DNA of 64,000 nt from Clostridia bacterium. GTDB taxonomy: Bacteria > Bacillota > Clostridia > Christensenellales > CAG-314. The notes beneath the pieces were generated by a model. It searched no databases and was not told the origin of the DNA. It worked only from the letters and a program-made list of their open reading frames with translations. A program made the translations under genes and the position numbers. Shown here piece by piece: positions 24,848 through 35,300 of the stretch (positions are counted from its first letter, which is position 1; every line of letters begins with the position of its first letter). The stretch covers positions 62,001 through 126,000 of the forward strand of contig JAVVRZ010000002.1 in the NCBI GenBank assembly GCA_036654455.1. The letters run 5' to 3'.

Positions 24848-27800
24848 TTATTTAAATAGAGGGTCGTCCGGTATAGAAGACATCGGGTTAGAAATTTTAT
24901 AAATCAACGAATTTATAAAGCCCGGCATAGAGCGAGTCGACCAACTATTGTCGCCAAAAATTCTAGTAAGATTAGTCTTGGTTTGAGAGTCAAAGTTAAG
25001 GACATTCATATCTATTAAGGTTTGAATCTTAGCTTTTTGCACCCAGGTTGTCAATTTGCCAGATATTGTATTAGCCTCGGCAATTTTAGTGTCCGCCATA
25101 ACCTTAGTTAAGCCGTCGCAGTCGGCAAACGCATACTCTGCTCCGCTTTGTTCGGCTTGATACCATTTTTCGCCTGATTTCATAATAATATTACCTATTG
25201 AGTCTTTTTTGACCATAGCGTTAACGGTTACGGTGTAGTTAGCAATATTAGTTACTTCCTTTGCCCAAACGTGAGCGCAACCAACAATAGAATGAAGGTG
25301 ACCCGGCGTAGGATTTGCGCAAGTCCAAATTAGCGTATAATCGAGTACTTCGCCTAAATATAGTTGGTCTAATCTTGACCCGATATCTCCTACCGTAGCG
25401 TTTGCAAGAAGTTTAAGCATAGGTGTGCCTGTGCAATCGATTAAGTCGGCAAGTTTAAGCCCGTTGACTTTGTTTTTAATTGTGACTGCGTCCATAGTTC
25501 CTATTGTAAGACCTGCAAGTGCGCCGTCAATACCGCTCGCTAATACATCGTTGCTTGCGTTGTTGTCGTCAGTATATGTTTTGTACCAAACTCCGTTTGC
25601 CTTTGTAAGCCCTAACACTACACCAACTTCAATTTTGTCAATAGCGCCGTTTTTAATATCATTTATAGATTTATCGGCAAGCGCGCCAAGCACGCCCTTA
25701 GTTGAAGAAGTAATATCTAGTAGCTCGCCTAATTTAATGTAGTTAACTTTTGAGTCAACAATAGAGCTGTTGCCAAACTCTTTAATGGTTAAATCTGCAA
25801 GAGCGGAATAAATTCCCTTTGCCTTGACGTTTATAGTAGCGTCGGTATAACTTTCGTACCATATTCCGCCTACTTCGATAAGACCTAGCACAACGCCAAC
25901 TTTTACATTATCAACCGCAGTGCCATTTTTAAGTTCGGCTACCGTCTTATTTGCAAGCGAACCCATAATGCCCGTTTCTTTGCCTGTTAGGTTGAGTAAT
26001 TCGCCTAACTTGATACCGTTAATCGCTCTGTCCATTACGGTGTTGCCATTTGCGTCCTTAGTAGTGTCGCCAAGCTCCTTAACGGTTAGGCTTGCAAGCG
26101 CAGAATAAATTCCCTTTGCCTTAACGTTTGTAGTAGCGTCGGTATAACTTTCATACCAAATTCCGCCTACTTCGGTAAGACCTAGAACAACGCCAACTTT
26201 TACAGTGTCGATTGCAGTGCCATTTTTAAGTTCGGCTACTGTCTTATCTTTAAGAGAACCAAGAATACCTTTTTCGCCATCTTTGATATTGAGCAATTCG
26301 CCTAACTTAATGCCATTAATCGCTCGGTCGATTGCGGTGTTGCCATCTATGTCCTTAGTAATGTCGCCAAGCTCCTTAACAGTTAAGCTTGCAAGAGCGG
26401 AATAGAGTCCTTGCGCCTTAACATTTGTAGTAGCGTCGGTATAACTTTCGTACCATATTCCGCCTACTTCGGTAAGACCTAGAACAACGCCAACTTTTAC
26501 AGTGTCGATTGCAGTGCCATTTTTAAGTTCGGCTACTGTCTTATCTTTAAGAGAACCAAGAATACCTTTTTCGCCATCTTTGATATTGAGCAATTCGCCT
26601 AACTTAATCGTGTCAATCTTTGCGTTAAGTTTGGTTGAGTCTGCCAAATCTTTAATAGTCATATCGGCGAGAGCTTTATTTATACCGCTTGCTAAGACAT
26701 CGTTGCTTGCGTTGTTGTCATCGGTATATGTTTCGTACCAAACTCCGCCAACGTTGATAAGACCTAGCGTAACGCCGACCTTTAAATTATCTATGGCTGT
26801 GCCATTCTTTAAGTCAGCTATTGTTTTGTCGCCGAGTTCTTTCATAATGCCGGTTTCCGTTCCCTTAAACTCTAACAAATCTTTAATTTTTGCCGTATCT
26901 AGCTTGTCGTTAAATACTGCGCTATTAGATAATTCGCTAATCTTTAAGTCGGCAAGAGTCTTAAATATGCCTGTCGCTTCCTTATTTAAAGGGTCATTTT
27001 CGGCGACAAATGTTTCGTACCATATATTATTATGTTTTACTAGATTAAGTACTTCGCCAAGAAGAATATTATCGATTGCGCCATTTTTAAGGTCATTGAC
27101 TGTCTTATTCTTTAAAACTGCCATAATACCCGTCGCAGTATCGCTTAGACCAAGTAGAGAACCTAGTTTTACGTCGCCAACAATGCCCATAGCGTCAAAT
27201 TTACCGCCTGTAATATCTGTTAGCTTGACGTTAGCCATAGAAAGTTCAAGTCCTTCTACCGCTGTGCCGGAATTATCCCAAGCATACTTAGGGGTAATAG
27301 TTGGGTCTATATCTGTTTCGGCTTTATTTGTCTGTTCGCCCTTAGTATATTTCATAACTTCGCCAATATATAAGTCACCCAGTAACGAATTAAAGTCTAT
27401 CGACCCGCCCGAGATAAGTTTGCCTAGTTCGATGTCGGCAAGAGCGGTCATTAAAGCGTCTACTTTAACGCCCTTGTCTTGCCAAACAAGTTCTTCTATT
27501 GCTGGGTCGGGGTTAACGTCTACGTGGTCATATTTGAGTAATGCGCCAACATAAAGCCCGTCGAAAAGTCCGCCGAGTTCAAGTTTTGCAACGTTGCCTG
27601 TAATTTTAATTAAATCGGCAATCTTCTTATCTTTGACAATATTACCAAAACCCGTATCTTTAAGAAGTTCGTCAAGTTTAAGCTCGCCTAGGCTTTTTAG
27701 TCCGCCATTCTCGCTTGCAATTGCCATAAGAATATCTTCTCCGCCTAAGATAACGCCGGCAACCGAACCAATCGAACAGTTAGCAAGTAACCCAAGTACG

Positions 27801-28396
27801 CCTGCGCTAGTGCCGGGAATAGCCGTATATTCGTAAATTCCACTACCTAGCGGAGTTTCTACTTCGGTAAATTTACTGCCCAAAACAGCGCCGAGTTTAA
27901 CGTCTTTAAGCAAGCCGACAAGTTGCGTAGTGTCGCCTAAGGCGCCTAATAATTGAGTTAAGCTAATATCTTTAAGCTGTTCGTAACCGCCCTTAGATAC
28001 TACGCCATCGGCAAATACTAAGCCTACGCCTAAATTAATTGTATTTAAAAAGCCGTTAATATCGCCTTGCAAAATAAACCCGAGTTTAGCGTCTTTAATT
28101 TCTTCGTAAAATCCTTGCTTAATAGTGTCAAGCCCTACTAAGCTATTTAAGTCAAAGCCGTACTCGGTATTAAGATATGTAAGCGTACTATTATCGGGAT
28201 TTTTGCTCATATTGATAATTACATCAATCAAATTCTCGACTTTCATACTTTGGAATTGACCTAATGCGTCGTTTTTGATACCAACCATTTCTAACGTGCC
28301 TTCTTTGTAGGCGTAAAAACCTACGCCAAAAATTGCGGCAAAAAGAAATATTATACCAAATAACATACCCAGTATAAAACACAACCCTCTGTTCAT
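24848..28396 (-). CDS. 1182-residue membrane-anchored protein with about 99-residue tandem repeats
   Basis: I do not recognise a named family. The N-terminus is a membrane anchor (about residues 4-30), followed by an extracellular region built on a recurring LG(E/V)(L/V)L theme. Between about residues 405 and 1000 there are at least six units of about 99 residues. Each has the pattern KLGELL...GI(L/M)xxLxDKTxxxLKNG...VKVGVVLGL...WYExYTD...ALAxLTxKEL. Degenerate units continue on both sides. GGGAGG precedes the ATG. A hairpin separates it from the ABC exporter genes upstream, so it is probably its own unit. It is likely a surface or spacer protein; function unknown. Confidence 0.8.
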   Translation of the reverse strand: MNRGLCFILGMLFGIIFLFAAIFGVGFYAYKEGTLEMVGIKNDALGQFQSMKVENLIDVIINMSKNPDNSTLTYLNTEYGFDLNSLVGLDTIKQGFYEEIKDAKLGFILQGDINGFLNTINLGVGLVFADGVVSKGGYEQLKDISLTQLLGALGDTTQLVGLLKDVKLGAVLGSKFTEVETPLGSGIYEYTAIPGTSAGVLGLLANCSIGSVAGVILGGEDILMAIASENGGLKSLGELKLDELLKDTGFGNIVKDKKIADLIKITGNVAKLELGGLFDGLYVGALLKYDHVDVNPDPAIEELVWQDKGVKVDALMTALADIELGKLISGGSIDFNSLLGDLYIGEVMKYTKGEQTNKAETDIDPTITPKYAWDNSGTAVEGLELSMANVKLTDITGGKFDAMGIVGDVKLGSLLGLSDTATGIMAVLKNKTVNDLKNGAIDNILLGEVLNLVKHNNIWYETFVAENDPLNKEATGIFKTLADLKISELSNSAVFNDKLDTAKIKDLLEFKGTETGIMKELGDKTIADLKNGTAIDNLKVGVTLGLINVGGVWYETYTDDNNASNDVLASGINKALADMTIKDLADSTKLNAKIDTIKLGELLNIKDGEKGILGSLKDKTVAELKNGTAIDTVKVGVVLGLTEVGGIWYESYTDATTNVKAQGLYSALASLTVKELGDITKDIDGNTAIDRAINGIKLGELLNIKDGEKGILGSLKDKTVAELKNGTAIDTVKVGVVLGLTEVGGIWYESYTDATTNVKAKGIYSALASLTVKELGDTTKDANGNTVMDRAINGIKLGELLNLTGKETGIMGSLANKTVAELKNGTAVDNVKVGVVLGLIEVGGIWYESYTDATINVKAKGIYSALADLTIKEFGNSSIVDSKVNYIKLGELLDITSSTKGVLGALADKSINDIKNGAIDKIEVGVVLGLTKANGVWYKTYTDDNNASNDVLASGIDGALAGLTIGTMDAVTIKNKVNGLKLADLIDCTGTPMLKLLANATVGDIGSRLDQLYLGEVLDYTLIWTCANPTPGHLHSIVGCAHVWAKEVTNIANYTVTVNAMVKKDSIGNIIMKSGEKWYQAEQSGAEYAFADCDGLTKVMADTKIAEANTISGKLTTWVQKAKIQTLIDMNVLNFDSQTKTNLTRIFGDNSWSTRSMPGFINSLIYKISNPMSSIPDDPLFK
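25405..27180. repeat. Tandem 297-bp repeat array inside the 1182-residue protein gene
   Basis: At least six units; the clearest pair is offset by exactly 297 bp. 26160-26311 and 26457-26608 are identical over about 150 bp, while outer units are diverged, indicating recent duplication or gene conversion in the centre. Confidence 0.85.
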
Positions 28397-28477
28397 AATT
28401 GACCTCCCTATATAAATAAATATATATGCAATTTGTTTTTTAAATTATATGCTAATACTCATTAAAAGTCAATAATA

Positions 28478-28511
28478 AAATAAATTAACCTTAAAAAGGT
28501 TAATTTATTAT
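28478..28511 (-). terminator. Probable terminator of the ABC exporter operon
   Basis: The minus-strand stem AAATTAACCTT / AAGGTTAATTT with a 3-nt loop is followed by ATTTTATT, 25 bp past the stop at 28537. Confidence 0.6.
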
Positions 28512-28536
28512 TTAATGCAACTTGCCAAACTTCACT

Positions 28537-30465
28537 TTAATCTAACTCTAACATACCATTATATAGTTCGTAATACTTGCCTTTTGCCGAAAGTAAAGAA
28601 TCGTGATTGCCACGCTCGATTATTTCGCCTTTTTCTAGTACTAAAATGGCCTTAGAATTGCGTACGGTAGACAGTCTGTGAGCTATTACGAATACCGTTC
28701 TACCTTTCATTAATCCGTCCATACCTTTTTCAATCAATTTTTCAGTGCGGGTATCAATGCTACTTGTAGCTTCGTCAAGTATAAGCACCGGCGGGTCGGC
28801 AACGGCAGCACGAGCAATAGCCAGTAATTGCCTCTGCCCCTGCGACAAATTAGCGCCGTCTGCGGTAAGCATTGTTTGGTACTTGTTGGGCAAACACGAG
28901 ATAAAGAAATCTGCATTTGCAAGTTTTGCCGCATTGATACATTGTTCGTCGGTCGAAGACAAATTGCCATATCTAATATTGTCCATAACCGTACCTGTAA
29001 ATAGGTGGGTATCTTGTAGCACCATAGCAAGAGAACGCCTTAAATCAGCTTTTTTAATGTTATTAATGTCAATGCCGTCGTAAGTGATATTGCCGTCGTC
29101 AACGTCATAAAACCTATTAATTAGGTTGGTTATTGTTGTTTTGCCTGCGCCCGTACTGCCAACAAAAGCAATTTTTTGACCCCGTTTCGCATATAAAGAA
29201 ATATTTTTTAGCACGACCTTGTCAGACTCGTAACTAAACGTAAGATTTTTAAAGTCAATATCGCCTTGAAGTTTAACGTATGTCGGCTGATTGTCTACTA
29301 TGTTCTTCCACGCCCATAAGCCGGTATGAATAGAACTCTCGGTTAACTTGCCGTCGACTATTGAAGCGTTAACTAAGGTTACTTGACCGTCGTCTATTTC
29401 GCTAGGTTGGTCAAGCATAATAAATACCCTTTCCGCTCCTGCAAGAGCATTAAAAATAGAATTAAATTGTTGCGACAAGTTAGTAATGGGCATAGAAAAT
29501 CTACGGCTATAATCTAAAAAAGTCACAAGACTACCCACCGAAACGGCAATGCTCAACCCTGCCAAAGTAAAGACTCCGTTTGCCGAATAAAAAATCATTA
29601 ACGCCCCGACGACTACGATAATTGCGTAAAATATATGCGCAGTGTTACCCATAATAGGCATAAGAATATTTGCGTAAGTATTTGCCCGAGTTGAGCTTGC
29701 GCACAATTTTAGATTAAATTCGTCAAAGTCTTGCTTTGCCTTTTGCTCGTGATTAAATACCTTAATTACTTTTTGCCCCTCGATGGCTTCTTCGATGTTA
29801 CCGTTAATTTCACCCATAGAGCGTTGTTGAGCGACATAATTATTTTTACTGCGTTTACCGATACCGCCGATAATAAATACGTTGACTATAACTTGAACAA
29901 TACAAATTATAATCAAGAACCAATTAAGCAATATCATAGCTACTAAAAAACCGATAATCGTAGTTAGCGACTGTATCAACTGAGGAATACTGCGGGCTAA
30001 CATTTCACGCATAGTATCAATATCGTTTGAATAAAGCGACATTATTTCTCCGTGAGTGCGTTTGTCAAAATAGCTAATAGGCAAAGTTTGCATTTTGTCA
30101 AAAGCCGAAAGTCTAATATTATAAAGAACACCGCTACTAACGTCTACCATTATTCGTTGATACGCCATTAGCGAGCTTGCGCCAACAAAATAAATCAATC
30201 CCATAATAAGTAGATATTGTTTAAGCAGTCCTAAGTCGCCTTTAATAATAGCGTTGTCAATAATAGGTTTGAGCAAGTAGCTACCGGCTATATTAGAAAT
30301 GGCGGCAAGCATAACAAACACAGTTACAAGTATCATTTGAAAAGTATAAGGTTTGAGGTAATAAAATAGACGGGCTAGCGTTTGCTTAGTGTTTTTGGGT
30401 TTGCCGGGCTTTCTTACGCCCATTTGAGCCCGTCCGTTAACTCCGTTGCTAAACATCGATTTCAT
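28537..30465 (-). CDS. Heterodimeric ABC exporter, half-transporter with the consensus ATPase site
   Basis: This 642-aa half-transporter has a six-helix membrane domain (about 50-340) and a nucleotide-binding domain. The latter shows Walker A GSTGAGKTT (about 433), signature LSQGQRQ and Walker B VLILDEATSSIDT with the catalytic Glu (about 560). A loop of about 40 residues precedes the ATPase domain. The start is set at 30465 (MKSMFSNG) because GGAGGGG lies 6 nt upstream and the ATGA overlaps the partner's TGA by 4 bp; a frame to 30513 would bury that site. With 30462-32195 it forms an exporter of the BmrCD/TM287-288 type. The substrate is unknown. Confidence 0.9.
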   Translation of the reverse strand: MKSMFSNGVNGRAQMGVRKPGKPKNTKQTLARLFYYLKPYTFQMILVTVFVMLAAISNIAGSYLLKPIIDNAIIKGDLGLLKQYLLIMGLIYFVGASSLMAYQRIMVDVSSGVLYNIRLSAFDKMQTLPISYFDKRTHGEIMSLYSNDIDTMREMLARSIPQLIQSLTTIIGFLVAMILLNWFLIIICIVQVIVNVFIIGGIGKRSKNNYVAQQRSMGEINGNIEEAIEGQKVIKVFNHEQKAKQDFDEFNLKLCASSTRANTYANILMPIMGNTAHIFYAIIVVVGALMIFYSANGVFTLAGLSIAVSVGSLVTFLDYSRRFSMPITNLSQQFNSIFNALAGAERVFIMLDQPSEIDDGQVTLVNASIVDGKLTESSIHTGLWAWKNIVDNQPTYVKLQGDIDFKNLTFSYESDKVVLKNISLYAKRGQKIAFVGSTGAGKTTITNLINRFYDVDDGNITYDGIDINNIKKADLRRSLAMVLQDTHLFTGTVMDNIRYGNLSSTDEQCINAAKLANADFFISCLPNKYQTMLTADGANLSQGQRQLLAIARAAVADPPVLILDEATSSIDTRTEKLIEKGMDGLMKGRTVFVIAHRLSTVRNSKAILVLEKGEIIERGNHDSLLSAKGKYYELYNGMLELD

Positions 30466-32195
30466 TTTGCCCCTCCTTCTTGCGAATAGTAAACTTCTTG
30501 GTAAATTTTGCAATCATTAAGTAATTGTTCGTGCGAACCTACCGAAACAATTTGCCCCTTGTCAAGTACGACAATTTTGTCGCAAGCGATTACCGAGTCT
30601 ACACGTTGAGCGATAATAATCTTTGTAACGTTAGGAATATTTTTAAGTTCTTGTCTAATCTTAGTGTCGGTATTTGTGTCTACTGCGCTAGTAGAGTCGT
30701 CAAGAATTAGTATCTTAGGCTTTTTAAGTAACGCCCTAGCTATACACAAACGCTGTTTCTGTCCGCCTGAAATATTTACTCCGCCTTGACCTAGCAAAGC
30801 GTCGTAGCCATTGGGAAATGACATTATAAATTGATGCGCTTGACAAGCCTTGCAAGCGTCGATAATTTCTTGCTCGGTTGCGTTAGCGTCGCCCCACCTT
30901 AAATTATCGGCGATTGTACCCGAAAAGAGAATGTTCTTCTGTAATACCATCGCTACGTTAGAGCGCAGTTCTTGCATAGAATATTCTTTAACGTTGATGC
31001 CGTCTACGAACACATCTCCCTTGTCTACGTCGTAAAGACGAGGTATAAGTTGCACAAGACTACTCTTGCCCGAACCTGTTCCGCCAATTATACCTACGGT
31101 TTCGCCCGAATTGATGTTGAGATTAATATTTTTAAGCACTGCGTCGTCGATATTGTTATCGTAAGAAAAGTCAACGTCACAAAAACTAATCGAACCGCTG
31201 TTTATTTGTCTATTATTTGTTCCGTCTTTCATATCTTCGTTAGTTTGAAGAACTTCGCAAATACGAAATATTGACGCTCGACTTGTAACGTAGGTGACCG
31301 CTACGTTAGAAAGCATCATAAGGCTGTTGAGAATTTGAACTGCATAAGTAATCATTGCCGAAAGGTTGCCTATTTCTAGCGTGCCTTCGATAGCAAACGT
31401 TCCGCCTATACCGGTAATGGCAAGTTTGCAACCATACATTACCAACTGCATTAAGGGCATTTGTAGCACAAATATGCGTTCGGCGGCTATTTGCCATTTA
31501 AGTAAAGCGCCTGCGCCCTTGCGAAATTTCTCCTTCTCGTAATCTTCTCTTACAAAAGACTTAACAACTCTAATATTAATTAAATTCTCTTGAACGTCTT
31601 GGTTCATTTCGTCGTAGCCTTTGAGCAACTTCTTAAATTTAGGAAAAGCAAGCGCAAGCGATACCGTAACCGTAGCTACAAGCAGTGGCACTGCAACCAC
31701 AAATATTAACGCCATACGAGAGTCAATGTTAAACGCCATAACTATTGATAACGCAAACATAAGCGGCGCTCGAACCATAATGCGTATTAACTGCATAAAG
31801 CAAACTTGAACGTTGTTAACGTCGGTAGTACACCGAGTAACTAGCGAAGCCGTCGAAAAAGTGTCGACATTTTTAAAAGTAAAACCTTGAATCTTATAGA
31901 ATAAACTGCGTCTTACATTTGAACTAAATCCTACGCTAGCCTTACTTGCGACATACGCCGAAGCCATACCGCAAAGCAAGGACGCAAGCGCCATAGCTAT
32001 CATAATTAATCCGCTTTGCAATATAAACTCGATTTGAGGTTTAGCGGTTTGAATATAATTTACAATAACCGCCATTTTTGCAGGTATCAACACTTCAAAA
32101 ATTACTTCGCCTATCATAAATAACGGACTAAGAATGGTTGGAAGAACATATCCCTTAACATTTCCAAACAGACTAACTAAACCCTTCTTTTTCAT
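30462..32195 (-). CDS. Heterodimeric ABC exporter, half-transporter with the degenerate ATPase site
   Basis: This 577-aa half-transporter has a six-helix membrane domain and an ATPase domain with Walker A GGTGSGKSS (about 373), signature ISGGQKQR and Walker B ILILDDSTSAVDT. The catalytic glutamate is replaced by aspartate (LDD), as in the degenerate subunit of heterodimeric type IV exporters. It is the promoter-proximal gene and is coupled to its partner by a 4-bp overlap. It lies downstream of nothing cotranscribed; dnaE ends 135 bp away on the same strand. Confidence 0.9.
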   Translation of the reverse strand: MKKKGLVSLFGNVKGYVLPTILSPLFMIGEVIFEVLIPAKMAVIVNYIQTAKPQIEFILQSGLIMIAMALASLLCGMASAYVASKASVGFSSNVRRSLFYKIQGFTFKNVDTFSTASLVTRCTTDVNNVQVCFMQLIRIMVRAPLMFALSIVMAFNIDSRMALIFVVAVPLLVATVTVSLALAFPKFKKLLKGYDEMNQDVQENLINIRVVKSFVREDYEKEKFRKGAGALLKWQIAAERIFVLQMPLMQLVMYGCKLAITGIGGTFAIEGTLEIGNLSAMITYAVQILNSLMMLSNVAVTYVTSRASIFRICEVLQTNEDMKDGTNNRQINSGSISFCDVDFSYDNNIDDAVLKNINLNINSGETVGIIGGTGSGKSSLVQLIPRLYDVDKGDVFVDGINVKEYSMQELRSNVAMVLQKNILFSGTIADNLRWGDANATEQEIIDACKACQAHQFIMSFPNGYDALLGQGGVNISGGQKQRLCIARALLKKPKILILDDSTSAVDTNTDTKIRQELKNIPNVTKIIIAQRVDSVIACDKIVVLDKGQIVSVGSHEQLLNDCKIYQEVYYSQEGGAK

Positions 32196-32330
32196 CTATT
32201 TTATCGTACCTTCTTAAATATATTTAATAGTTAATGTAAAAATAAAAATTAACACAACAAGGTAATTATAAACTTACTTACTTGTTGTGTCAATGTCAGT
32301 GTGAAATATGGTTATTAAACATAACCTAAT

Positions 32331-35300
32331 TTAAGCCTTCTTTTCTGCAAATACAACGTTGCCTTGACCTAAAATATTAGTTAATTCGTATTCTATGCCC
32401 TTGCATTGCCTTACGGTTGAAGGCATAGAGTATTTCTTCTCGCCGATTACTAAAATAACTGGAAAATCGCCCTCGTAATTTTGTAAGATAGAAGAAATTT
32501 GTTCATAAACGCCGTTGTCTTTTTTAAGCATTCTTAGATATAGAGCAGTTGACACCTTCTTTTCCTCTTTGTCTTGCCAAGGTATAATCTTATCTACAAA
32601 TACTTTGGGAACGTCTTCGCTCTTTACCGAAAGAGTGCCTATTACGGTAACCATAGTATCTTCTACGATATATTTTTTGTTACGCTCGTAACTGTTAGCA
32701 AACATCATTAAGCTAATAGTACCAGTCATATCTTCTAATTTTGCAGTGCAGAGTAATTTATTAGTGCGTTTGGTGTAAGTTTTAGATATGTCGCTGAGAT
32801 TGCCGCCTAAGGTCACCTTTTTGCCGTCATATTCTTGTTCGAGCGTAGTTTCGCCGTCTTCGGCTTGCTCGGTGGCAAAAAGCATACTGCTGTTAAAATC
32901 GTATTCTTTAAGGCGTTGAGCGTATTCGGAAAGAGGATTGCCCGAAACACACATACCCAAAACTTCTTTTTCAAGCGACAGCTTATATTTAAGTCCGTAT
33001 TCTTTAATCGTACCAAATTCGACGTCGCTAAAAGCCGAGTCTTGTCCTAACATATCAAACATTGAAAATTGCCCTATCTCACGCTTCTTCTTATCGTTAG
33101 AAATACGCTCCATTATCGGCTCGTAAGTCGCCATCATCTCGGCTCGGGAAACATTAAAACAGTCGAAAGCTCCGCCTTTAATTAAATTCTCAACTAAGCG
33201 CTTGTTTAATGCCTTGCTGTCTACCCTTGTTAAAAAATCTTTCAAGCTGGTAAACTCGCCCGAAATATTGCGCTCTTCTATTATACGCTCGATTGCAATT
33301 CGACCTATGCTCTTAATGCCAAGTAGCCCAAAGCGAATATGTCGGCTTTCAACCGAAAAATCTAGACTTGACTTATTGATGTCGGGAACAAGAATTTCTA
33401 CGCCCTTTTCTATTGCGTAAGCGATATATTTCTTTATTTCGTCAACTTTGCTTGTGCGATTGTTGAGAACGGAACAAATATATTCGACAAAATAATACCT
33501 CTTTAAATATGCGGTTTGATAAGCTAAATAAGCGTAACCCGCTGCGTGCGATTTGTTAAAAGCGTATTGCGCAAAGTCAGTCATTTGGTCAAAAATATCG
33601 TTGGCTATTTCTTTGCTAACCCCCATATTAACTGCGCCCTTAGTTACTAGCTCGCCTTTTTCATTTTTCTTGCCGTTGACAAAGTACTCTCGTTGATTGC
33701 TCATTTCGTCGGCATTTTTTTTGCTCATAGCTCGACGAATAGAGTCGGCTTCGCCATAGGAAAAGCCTGCAAGTTCACGCACAATTTGCATAATTTGCTC
33801 TTGGTAGACCATACAACCATAAGTGTTTTTAAGTATATTTTCAAGTAAAGGGTGTTTGTAAACTACCTTGTCTTGATTATGCTTGCCCCAAACGTAGTCG
33901 CCAATAAATTGCATAGGTCCGGGACGATAAAGAGAAATTCCTGCTATAATATCTTCAAGACAGTTAGGGCAAAGCTCTTTCATTAGCTTAGTCATACCGC
34001 CCGATTCTAGTTGAAATATTGCCTGCGTATCGCCGGAAGAAATAAGTTCGTACACGCCTGCGTCGTCGTAATTTGACTTGCTAAAATCTATGACTTCACC
34101 GCTAGTTTCCTTAACCAGTCTAATAGTTTTGTCAATATCGGTTAAGTTGGTAAGCCCTAAAAAGTCTATTTTAAGAAGTCCTAATTCTTCGACTTCCTTC
34201 ATATTAAATTGCGTGGTAATATCTTCGCCGTTCTTTTGTAATGGAACGTGGTCGCAAATACGCTCTCGGCAAACTACTACGCCTGCGGCGTGCGTGCTAC
34301 AATGCCTAGGACTGCCTTCTAGCTGTAAAGCAAGATTAATAACCTTCTTCATTTGATAGTCTTGCTCGTAAATCTCTTTAACTTCGGGTATAGATAGGTC
34401 GTTGCCGTCTTTATCTTTGCTTAGCCCGATAATTTGAGAAATTGTAGCCTTAGTGCCATCGGGAATAAGTTTGCTTATCTTAGTTACGTCGGCAAAAGGT
34501 ATTTTTAGCACTCTTGCTACGTCTTTAATTGCGCCTTTGCAAGCCATTGTTCCAAAAGTGATAATTTGAGCTACGTTATCTTTGCCATATTTATTAAATA
34601 CATAATCGATAGCTTCGCCTCGCCTATCCATACAAAAGTCTATGTCAAAGTCGGGCATTGTCTTTCTTTCCGGGTTTAAAAAGCGTTCAAAAATTAAATT
34701 ATAGCGAAGCGGTTCAACCTTAGTTATACCTATCGCATAGGCAATTATGCTACCTGCTCCGCTACCACGACCCGGGCCTACGGCTATGCCTTGACGCTCA
34801 GAATAGTGTATAAAGTCCCAAACGATTAGATAATACTCGATATATTTCATCTTCTTAACTACGTCAAACTCATAATTTGCTCGGGACAACACTTCTTGAC
34901 TAAGCGGAGTAGGATATTTTTCATTAAGCCCTTCCATCATTAAGCTATATAAAAAGTCCTCCGGCGAAAGTCCGTTGTCGGGAATATAGTTAGGAATAAG
35001 CGTTTCGTCTTTTTGAATAGTTACGTTACACTGTTTGGCAATCTCGATAGTATTTGCAATAGCTTCGGGAGCAAAGGGGAATAAATCAAGCATTTCTTGG
35101 TAGGACTTTAAATAAAATTCGCTACCCTCAAATTTAAGTCTATCGGTGTCGTCAATATATTTGCCAGTTTGTACGCAAAGCAAAATGTCGTGCATTTCGG
35201 CGTCGGCTCGATTTAAATAGTGAACGTCGTTAGTGGCTACAAGCTTGACGTTACACTTTTTGGCAAGTTCAACTAAACGAGGAATACAATATTTTTCTTC

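Noticed and set aside
26502-27554. 350-codon open frame on the plus strand opposite the repeat protein
   Set aside because: It lies wholly antisense to the 1182-residue gene, repeats with the same 297-bp period, and lacks a ribosome site or family pattern; it is a codon-bias shadow.
30462-32195. Loss of catalytic glutamate as a sign of a broken ABC gene
   Set aside because: The LDD Walker B in one partner and LDE in the other is the normal pattern of heterodimeric ABC exporters.
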